Assembly: GCA_031259485.1 (NCBI GenBank)
Contig: JAIRLH010000075.1
Location: forward strand, 1-7,174
Source: Elusimicrobiota bacterium
Lineage (GTDB): Bacteria > Elusimicrobiota > Elusimicrobia > Elusimicrobiales > Elusimicrobiaceae
Length of the DNA stretch: 7,174 bases
Reading direction: 5' to 3'
The notes under the pieces were generated by a model. The model was not told the DNA's origin. It ran no database searches and saw only the letters and a list, made by a program, of their open reading frames with translations. Positions 1 to 6,100 of the stretch are shown piece by piece. The number at the start of each line of letters is the position of its first letter. Within the stretch, counting starts at the first letter, position 1. Both the position numbers and the translations under genes were made by a program.

Positions 1-84
1 CAATAGGGAAAAAGAGTGATATAACATAGGAAACTAAAATGATAGAATAATAAATATCCGCAGAGCATAAGGAGCTAAGCTAAA
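1..84 (+). promoter_or_regulatory. A+T-rich leader upstream of metG
   Basis: This stretch is much richer in A and T than the coding sequence beside it, as expected for a promoter and 5' leader. A TAGAAT hexamer at 43-48 resembles a sigma-70 -10 box, but nothing like TTGACA lies 16-18 bases upstream, so no promoter can be called with confidence. No gene of its own is visible, and whatever precedes it lies outside the window. Confidence 0.35.
69..74 (+). promoter_or_regulatory. Shine-Dalgarno site of metG
   Basis: AAGGAG lies 10 bases before the ATG at 85 and complements the anti-Shine-Dalgarno end of 16S rRNA. It supports that ATG as the metG start. A strong Shine-Dalgarno sequence is unusual for Bacteroidota and so bears on the taxonomic guess. 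Confidence 0.75.
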
Positions 85-1563
85 ATGGCAAAAAAATATT
101 ATATAACCACCCCCATTTATTATCTTAACGCCGATCCGCACATCGGCCACGCCTACACCACCATAGCCGCCGACGTAATGGCGCGCTACAAAAGGGCCTG
201 CGGGGAGGATGTTTTCTTCCTGACCGGCACGGACGAGCACGGCGCAAATATCGCAAAATCCGCCGCGAACGCCGGCCTCACGCCGCGGGAGTGGACTGAT
301 AAAATGGCCGTCAAATTCAAAACCCTGTGGGAAGCGCTGAATATAAAATACGACGGCTTTATACGCACCACAGATCCGCGCCATGAACGCGTGGTTCAGG
401 AAATTTTTGAAATCCTGCTAAAAAAAGGCGATATTTACAAAGGCACATACAGCGGCAAGTACTGTATGTCCTGCGAGGCTTATTTTGACGACGGCGAGCT
501 CCTGCCCGGCGACTGCTGTCCGGTGCATAAACGCCCCGTGGAACTGCTGGAAGAAGAAACCTATTTCTTCAAACTCTCCGCTTACGGGGACAGACTGCTT
601 AAATTTTATGAGCAAAACCCCGATTTCCTCAGCCCGAAATCCAGAGGGGCGGAAATTACTTCCTTCGTCAAAGCCGGCCTGCGGGATTTATCCGTCACGC
701 GCACAAAAGTGAAGTGGGGCGTGCCGGTTCTCAGCGACCCGGGCCACACCATATACGTTTGGTTTGACGCGCTTGTCAACTATATCTCTGCAATCGGTTT
801 AGGCGAAAAACTGGGCCTTAAGGAATACGCGGATGATAAAATAAATTTTGACGAAGTCTGGCCAGCCGACGTGCATCTGATAGGCAAGGAAATCTTCCGC
901 TTCCACGCGGTTATATGGCCCGCCGTGCTTATGGCCGCGGGCATTGCGCTGCCCGCAAAATGTTTTGCCCACGGCTGGTGGACTATTGAGGGCGAAAAAA
1001 TGTCAAAATCCCTGGGTAATTTTATTGACCCGCGCGACATCACGCAAAAATACGGCGTGGACCCGCTGCGCTACTTCCTGCTGAAGGAGGTCCCCTTCGG
1101 CGGCGACGGGGATTTCAGCATTGACAGCTTCAAAAAACGCTTCAACGCCGATTTGGCAAATGATTTGGGCAATCTGCTCTCGCGCACTTTAAACATGGCC
1201 GCCAAAACCGGCGATATACCTGCCGATTACAAACCGCAGGGCGCCTTTGCGGATAAAGTCGCGCAGACCGAAGCCCGCTATAGCGCAAACATGGACGCAC
1301 TGACCTTTGACAAAGCGCTGGAGGCCGCGTGGGCCCTTATCAGCGGCATGAACAAATATATAGACGAAAGCAAACCGTGGATCTTATCCAAAACCGAGCC
1401 TGAAAAAGCAAGGACAATACTGCTTGAGCTTATTTACGGCCTGCAAAAAGCCGCCGTTTGGGTGCAGCCTTTTATGCCTTCCGTCGCGGCGGAGATGCAA
1501 AACCGCCTTAAGCCCGGGCCCATAGGCAAATACGCGCCGCTCTTCCCCAGGATTGAGGGATGA
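85..1563 (+). CDS. metG: Methionyl-tRNA synthetase (short, Thermus-like form)
   Basis: Cytosolic class I aminoacyl-tRNA synthetase that activates methionine with ATP and charges initiator and elongator tRNA-Met. The 492-residue product starts with the Rossmann catalytic domain carrying the HIGH signature at residues 19-22 (PHIGHAYTT) and TDEHG at 49-53. The connective-peptide zinc knuckle follows, with probable ligands C127, C130, C145 and H148 (CMSC, then CCPVH). This is one knuckle only, as in Thermus-type enzymes. VWFDALVNY at 225-233 belongs to the methionine pocket, and the second ATP signature KMSKS is at 305-309. From about 355 onward is the helical anticodon-binding domain (NDLGNLLSR at 359-367). 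The protein ends at that domain: the C-terminal EMAP/Trbp111-like tRNA-binding extension of many MetRS is absent, a known family variant rather than a truncation. The start is supported by AAGGAG and by the usual N-terminus before HIGH. The stop overlaps the dedA start. Confidence 0.97.
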   Translation: MAKKYYITTPIYYLNADPHIGHAYTTIAADVMARYKRACGEDVFFLTGTDEHGANIAKSAANAGLTPREWTDKMAVKFKTLWEALNIKYDGFIRTTDPRHERVVQEIFEILLKKGDIYKGTYSGKYCMSCEAYFDDGELLPGDCCPVHKRPVELLEEETYFFKLSAYGDRLLKFYEQNPDFLSPKSRGAEITSFVKAGLRDLSVTRTKVKWGVPVLSDPGHTIYVWFDALVNYISAIGLGEKLGLKEYADDKINFDEVWPADVHLIGKEIFRFHAVIWPAVLMAAGIALPAKCFAHGWWTIEGEKMSKSLGNFIDPRDITQKYGVDPLRYFLLKEVPFGGDGDFSIDSFKKRFNADLANDLGNLLSRTLNMAAKTGDIPADYKPQGAFADKVAQTEARYSANMDALTFDKALEAAWALISGMNKYIDESKPWILSKTEPEKARTILLELIYGLQKAAVWVQPFMPSVAAEMQNRLKPGPIGKYAPLFPRIEG

Positions 1564-2210
1564 TGGAAATCCTCGGCCAATTTGTTGATATTTTTTTACA
1601 TTTGGACGCGCACTTAAACGCGCTGGCCGCCGGTATGGGCCCGTGGCTTTATGCGCTTTTGTTCGCCATAATTTTTTGCGAAACCGGGCTTGTGATAACG
1701 CCTTTTCTGCCGGGCGACAGCCTGCTTTTTGCCGTAGGCGCGCTGGCCAGCGTTAAAGGCAGCGTTATATCGTTGCCGTTTGTCCTGATTTTGCTGTTTG
1801 TCGCAGCCGTGCTGGGAGACGCGGTAAATTACGCCGCGGGACGATACATAGGCCCCAAAATTTTCAACAGAGATACGGGCGTGTGGCTCAACAAAAAACA
1901 TCTGCTTGCCGCGCAGGGATTTTACGAAAAGTTCGGCGGTAAAACCATCGTGCTGGCGCGTTTTATCCCAATAATACGCACTTTTGCGCCTTTCGTGGCC
2001 GGAATAGGCAAAATGACTTATACGCGTTTTTTTGTATATAACGTCGCGGGCGCGGCGGCGTGGGTGTTTTTGTTTCTGATTGCCGGTTATTTATTCGGTT
2101 CAACGCCGGCGGTGCAAAAGCATTTCCACTATATCATCGTCGGTATAATAATAATATCCGTACTGCCCGCGGTTTATGAGTTTATCAAAGCCCAAACGGT
2201 AAAAAAATAA
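1560..2210 (+). CDS. DedA family integral membrane protein
   Basis: DedA/VTT-superfamily inner-membrane protein of 216 residues, a typical length. Members are half-conserved proton-dependent transporters, and some (UptA-like) recycle undecaprenyl phosphate or other lipids across the membrane; the substrate here cannot be read from sequence. Hydrophobic segments lie at about 30-60, 70-95 and 140-200. Family signatures are clear: the re-entrant region CETGLVITPFLPGDSLLF at 40-57 with acidic residues E41 and D53, then GDAVNYAAGRYIG at 86-98, then ARFIPIIRTFAPFVAG at 133-148 with R134 and R140. These acidic and basic residues match those needed for function in characterised Escherichia coli DedA proteins. 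The ATG at 1560 overlaps the metG stop (ATGA), with AGGA at 1549-1552 seven bases upstream. A second ATG at 1563 is an alternative start costing one residue. Tight coupling suggests co-translation with metG. The gene ends 2 bp from the convergent comF. Confidence 0.93.
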   Translation: MMEILGQFVDIFLHLDAHLNALAAGMGPWLYALLFAIIFCETGLVITPFLPGDSLLFAVGALASVKGSVISLPFVLILLFVAAVLGDAVNYAAGRYIGPKIFNRDTGVWLNKKHLLAAQGFYEKFGGKTIVLARFIPIIRTFAPFVAGIGKMTYTRFFVYNVAGAAAWVFLFLIAGYLFGSTPAVQKHFHYIIVGIIIISVLPAVYEFIKAQTVKK

Positions 2211-2229
2211 ATTTACTCCCGCAGCGCGG
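2201..2229 (-). terminator. Possible weak terminator of comF
   Basis: Read on the minus strand, a small G+C stem (CCGC, loop GCT, GCGG; plus coordinates 2219-2229) ends the comF coding sequence. It is followed, after the stop codon and a few bases, by a run of seven T residues (the A-run at 2201-2207). The stem is only 4 bp and the T-run begins more than ten bases away, so this is a weak candidate. If real, the terminator would lie partly inside the last codons of the convergent dedA gene. Confidence 0.22.
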
Positions 2230-2935
2230 TGATGGCCAAAACTTCGCGCGCGCCGGCTTTCCTCAGCACGCCCGCGCATTCTTCCAAAGTTGCGGAGGTG
2301 GTGCAAACGTCGTCAATAAGTATTATTGCCCCGCTGCGCACGGCGGCCGCGTTGGCGCAGGCAAAAGCCTCTTTAATATTTTCAAGCCTTTCCTTGCGGC
2401 CAAGCGAAGTCTGGCTGCGGGTTTTTACCTTCCTTACCAGCAGTTCCGCGCAGGGCACGCCGCACAGGCGGCTTAAATCCAGCGCTAGTAAAAGAGACTG
2501 ATTGAAACCCCTCTCCCGACGGCGACTTTTGTGTATAGGCACGGGTACGAGAAAGTCTGCCTCAAAGAATTCAGGGTTCTGACGGAAAACATTGTACATA
2601 AACGGCGCGAAAAATCTGGAAAGGTGGGTATATCCGCCGTATTTAAAAGCATGCGCCAGCGCGCGCGAAGCCGGCGTAAATTTGAGCCCGCTGCGGATAA
2701 AGCCGCACTTAAAATTTTTCTTTATGCGGCAGCCGTAACACAGCGCACCGCCGTCCGGCAGCGGCAGGCCGCAGCGGCGGCAGATAAGGCCCTGCACGGG
2801 TTTCAAATCCTTCATGCATTCGGGACAAAGCGGATTGCCATCGTTACGCGCCACATCCGCGCCGCAGCAGAAGCAAACGCGCGGAAATAAAATATACAAA
2901 ACCCAGCTTTTAACCAGCGAGAATATTTTGCGCAT
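2213..2935 (-). CDS. comF: ComF family protein (double zinc ribbon, phosphoribosyltransferase fold)
   Basis: Cytosolic 240-residue ComF-family protein, a typical length. Characterised ComF proteins support DNA uptake in competent bacteria, but the family is widespread in species with no known competence, so its presence does not show competence. The N-terminus has two zinc-ribbon-like pairs of CxxC motifs: C21-C24 with C37-C40, and C52-C55 with C66-C69. The middle has VPVPIHKSRRRERGFNQS at 130-147, the family hallmark (VPVP, then RGFNQ). Then comes KTRSQTSLGRKERLENI at 171-187 (the SQ..L....R..N signature). The PRPP-binding loop of type I phosphoribosyltransferases is IILIDDVCTTSATLEE at 204-219, with D208 and D209. 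Serine occupies position 214 where glycine is usual. The ATG at 2935 gives the normal family N-terminus (hydrophobic FP before the first CxxC), but only a weak GAG precedes it, so the start is less certain than the gene. The structured gap separates it from the upstream sprA-like gene. Confidence 0.93.
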   Translation of the reverse strand: MRKIFSLVKSWVLYILFPRVCFCCGADVARNDGNPLCPECMKDLKPVQGLICRRCGLPLPDGGALCYGCRIKKNFKCGFIRSGLKFTPASRALAHAFKYGGYTHLSRFFAPFMYNVFRQNPEFFEADFLVPVPIHKSRRRERGFNQSLLLALDLSRLCGVPCAELLVRKVKTRSQTSLGRKERLENIKEAFACANAAAVRSGAIILIDDVCTTSATLEECAGVLRKAGAREVLAITALRE

Positions 2936-2968
2936 ATATCTCAGGCGTGTCCGTCGTCCAAGCCTCTC

Positions 2969-3003
2969 ATTCCTGTCCGCGCATTTTACGGGCGGACAGG
3001 AAT
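2969..3003. repeat. Perfect 12-bp inverted repeat (hairpin) upstream of comF
   Basis: ATTCCTGTCCGC (2969-2980) and its exact reverse complement GCGGACAGGAAT (2992-3003) flank an 11-nt loop. A 12-bp perfect stem with about 60% G+C is very unlikely by chance in a 207-bp gap. Neither strand has a T-run after the stem, so it is not a standard intrinsic terminator. As RNA it would lie in the comF leader, about 35 bases from the ATG, or in the 3' end of the sprA-like transcript. It could be a U-less terminator, an RNA-protecting 3' hairpin, a protein-binding palindrome or a dispersed repeat; the sequence does not decide. Confidence 0.8.
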
Positions 3004-3019
3004 CTGCTATTATCAGATT
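3001..3019. repeat. Short 6-bp inverted repeat overlapping the 12-bp hairpin
   Basis: AATCTG (3001-3006) and CAGATT (3014-3019) form a 6-bp stem around a 7-nt loop. Its outer three bases (AAT, 3001-3003) are also the end of the right arm of the 12-bp repeat, so both stems cannot form in full at once. A stem this short and A+T-rich may be accidental. Confidence 0.35.
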
Positions 3020-3063
3020 GGTGTCGTTTTATATATCCGGCAATGACTATCAAATATCCCTCA

Positions 3064-3081
3064 GGCCGCGCCGGCCGCGCC
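3064..3081. repeat. Tandem 9-bp duplication GGCCGCGCC x2
   Basis: Two exact adjacent copies of GGCCGCGCC, all G and C, lie inside an otherwise mixed-composition gap. The first copy is 3064-3072 and the second 3073-3081. Probably replication slippage; no function is evident. Confidence 0.6.
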
Positions 3082-3142
3082 GTAGTGTAACGAAGGCGGG
3101 GAGGGGGTATTTGCCGTTATAAAACAAGCGCGCATACCGTCG

Positions 3143-6100
3143 CTAAAATTGTATCGTCATCAGCGTACCGATATTGTACGCGGTATATGACTCTTCCTCA
3201 ATATACAAATGTTTGAAATTCTGGAAGGCGCCGCTTATCGTCAGGCGCATGTTTTTTGATATTTCATAATCAAAATTCGTGTTAACGTCAAGCAAATCCC
3301 TGTTTTCCGTGACGGTGAAAGACCGCCGGCGGGAATAGCTTATATTCGTGTTCCAGATAATGCGGTTAGTCACCAGATACCTGCGCGTTATGAAAGGCAG
3401 CTTAAGGCCGAAGGGCAGATTGAAATCCGCGCGGATATTGAGGCTGGGCACAATTTCCTGCACGTCGTTGACAAGCACGTCTCCCGCCTGCGTGCGCGTG
3501 TCAAAAAGATAAGTAAATTTGGGCGTAAAGCGGAGGCGTTTATAATTGAAACTCGTCTGCGCGGATAAATCGCGTCTCAAATAATCTTCAAGAGGCGCGC
3601 CGACGCGTGTATCGGTTTTTTCAAGCGTCTGCTGGCTGTAGCTGAAGGTATTGTCAAAATAATTAAACAACACGAAGCGCAGGTCCCCTCCGTAGGAGGT
3701 GTCTTCCTTATAATCCGTACCGAGCGTTTCAGTTTTGGTCAGATTGTATTTTAATTTGAGGTTTGTGCCCGTCATAAATCCGCCGGTGCCGAAAGCCTTT
3801 TCCAGCTCATCTATGAAAATTACGATATCGGGCAGCGTGGTAATCCTGCTCTGATATGCGGAGCCGAGGTCTTCAGTCGTCTGATAACTCTCCGTAAAAT
3901 TATTGATTACCGAAAGCGTCTTAAGCGGCGCCAACGCGCCCGCAAATGAATACTGCTGAAAAGGCGTCCACCGCAGCGCGGAGGTATAAGTATCGCGCAA
4001 TGTAAGTTTGCTGCGGTAAGTATAAGGCGCGTTGAGGCCCATTGAACTGCGCACCCACAAATCGTCAAGCGAATTGAAAGAACTGTCCACATTCTCCCAA
4101 GAATCGCCGTCCTGAATCTTATAGGAACCGGAGACCGTAAAACCAGCAAACAGTCTTGCGCGCGGCAGGATTTCCTTGCCGTTTAAGGCAAGGCTTATAT
4201 TGCCGTCCGACGTGCGGTGTATGCTTTTTACGTCTCCGACGTCAAAATAATAATCCTGGTTCATCGCGCGGTAAGAAGCGGTGGAGAGATTATTGTTTTC
4301 CCTGGTTACGACGGTATAGGCCGCCGTCGGCGCCAGCCAGTTTGCAATGCGCACCGCCGCGCTTACGCCGGCCGACTGGCTGGCCCCCTTATCATAATGC
4401 CTTTCCTTAAATATCGAGCCGTCAAAATATCTGCGGCTTTCGTCAACCATGCTCAGGCTGTAGTTTGGCGTTATAGACGCGCCCTTCCACGGCTGCAATG
4501 CCATTTTGAGATTATAACTCTGAGTCTTTTCATCCGTATCATAATAACTCGCGGGCGCGCTTATGCTTACGGAGTCGCTGTAATTAATTTTGCTTTTTGC
4601 CAGCGCGGCTCCGGCGGCGATATTTTTGAAAAACGGCTCCGCCGCGGCGGGACTGTAGTCAATATTCGCGGCATAATAATTGCGCCCGTCGCTGCGTTGC
4701 AGTTTTTGGTAATCGGCCTTTTCAAAAGCGTATTCCAGCCCGATGCGCGGCGCGGCGGGCGCATTATAATCCGCGCGCACATTGCCGCCCGAGCGTTTGA
4801 CCTCACCTCCGTCCAACAGGCTGACTGTATTGCTTTTGTCATAATCCAGCACGTCCGGCGTTATGGTGTCGGAGCGGTGGTAATTAGCCGTAATGGGCAG
4901 GTGTTTTATGCGTTTGAATTTAAGGTAATAATCCTCTTTGGTATTTTGCTGTTTGCTGGGAACGGCAAGCGGCGTCTGGAAATCAGCGTCCGTATAAACG
5001 TATTTGCCGCCGGCTTCAAACCAGTTGTAAACATCTATTTTAGCCTCGCCCATATAGGCATTGCCCTGCGTTATGACGGAATCCGCAAGGTGAACCTCGT
5101 CCAGCCAGACCTCGCCTGAAGCGGCGGGACCGCTTGTACGTACGCCGGTTTTTACAGTGCTTATTCGTTTGAAATTGAGATAGCCCGCATTGTCTACCAC
5201 GACGCCAGGGTATTTGGAAATATCTTCCCACCGCTCGGGTATGCCGTCGCCGTTGGTGTCTATGAGTTTAAGCGTATAAAGCCGCCATTCGCTGGCAAAA
5301 TCCAGCGGGACGGCGGCCTCGCTGTAATTACTGTCGTCGGTGGAGACGCGGATGTAAAAGCTGGTATTCGGGTCCGGCGCGCCTTTATTGTACAGCAGGA
5401 ATCTGTACTCCTTGTGCTGCGAAAAGTCCATCTTGCTGAAATTGCGCTGCACGTCAAAATCCGTCTGCGGCGCGGAGAAATTGTAAACCAAAGCCAGCGA
5501 CTGTTCTTTTACGTTATTGGTGCCGTCGTCGGAACGGATGTCGTTAACGGAGCCGTATAAATCGCGGAAGACCTGCCCCCCGTCGCCGTTGTCGTTAAAA
5601 ATAGGTTTGTAAGTCAGAGGGTTGTCAATATTATTTATGCCGTAAGTGTAAAAAGCAGCGCCGGCGGGCGCGGCGGAATCCAGCGTCTGCCACGTGCTGC
5701 CGGATACTGATAAATTGGCTATCTTTATAGTGCCTTTAGTGTTGCCGCCCGCCCTCTTCTTGAACGTGATGCGCATTTGACGTATTGAGCCCCAGCGCAA
5801 ATCGTCCGAGAAATCAACCTCCTGCTGGAACTGCTTCCAGTCGCTGAAATTAATAGTATAGCCGGTCCCCCCCATGTTGTTACCCGTCGCGTCAACTATA
5901 CCCGTGCCATAAAAACCGAAGTTCCCGCCGGCGGTAGTGTCTTCAGAGTCATAAATCCCGTTGCCGTTTAAATCCTGCGTATCGGTGTGGCCGTTGGGCT
6001 GGGGCATTTTATTGAATTTATTGTTGCGGAAGGGATCGTAGCGCACTGCCGTGCCATCGGGATTTACGAACAGCCACCCTATATCTTCAGCCGGCGTCAG

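Larger units (their letters stand above)
2936..3142. other. Intergenic region between sprA-like gene and comF
   Basis: A 207-bp gap between two minus-strand genes. It is the 3' flank of the sprA-like gene and the 5' flank of comF. It holds a strong inverted repeat (2969-3003), a weaker hairpin (3001-3019) and a 9-bp tandem duplication (3064-3081). On the minus strand an A+T-rich block around 3028-3037 (GATATATAAA) could supply a -10 box for comF. The nearest TTGATA (3048-3053) is only 14 bases from TATAAA, too short for a normal sigma-70 spacing, so no promoter is called. An open frame on the plus strand crosses this gap but has no family resemblance and runs through comF antisense, so I do not accept it as a gene. 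Confidence 0.6.

Noticed and set aside
2531..2890. A 119-codon plus-strand frame antisense to comF
   Set aside because: It mirrors the comF zinc-ribbon and linker codons, is rich in Lys, Arg and Ala with no family resemblance, and comF itself is strongly supported.
2969..3003. The 12-bp hairpin as a standard intrinsic terminator
   Set aside because: No T-run follows the stem on either strand.
3028..3053. TTGATA / TATAAA on the minus strand as a comF promoter
   Set aside because: The spacer is only 14 bases, outside the usual 16-18, and the boxes are imperfect.
2814..3122. A 102-codon plus-strand frame crossing into the 207-bp gap
   Set aside because: It begins inside comF antisense, runs through the hairpin and the G+C duplication, has no good ribosome site or recognised motif, and looks like chance.
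4217..5119. A 300-codon open frame on the plus strand, antisense to the sprA-like gene
   Set aside because: It lies wholly inside the much longer sprA-like gene, has an Arg/Ile/Ala-rich composition without any recognisable motif, and the opposite strand has clear family motifs throughout.
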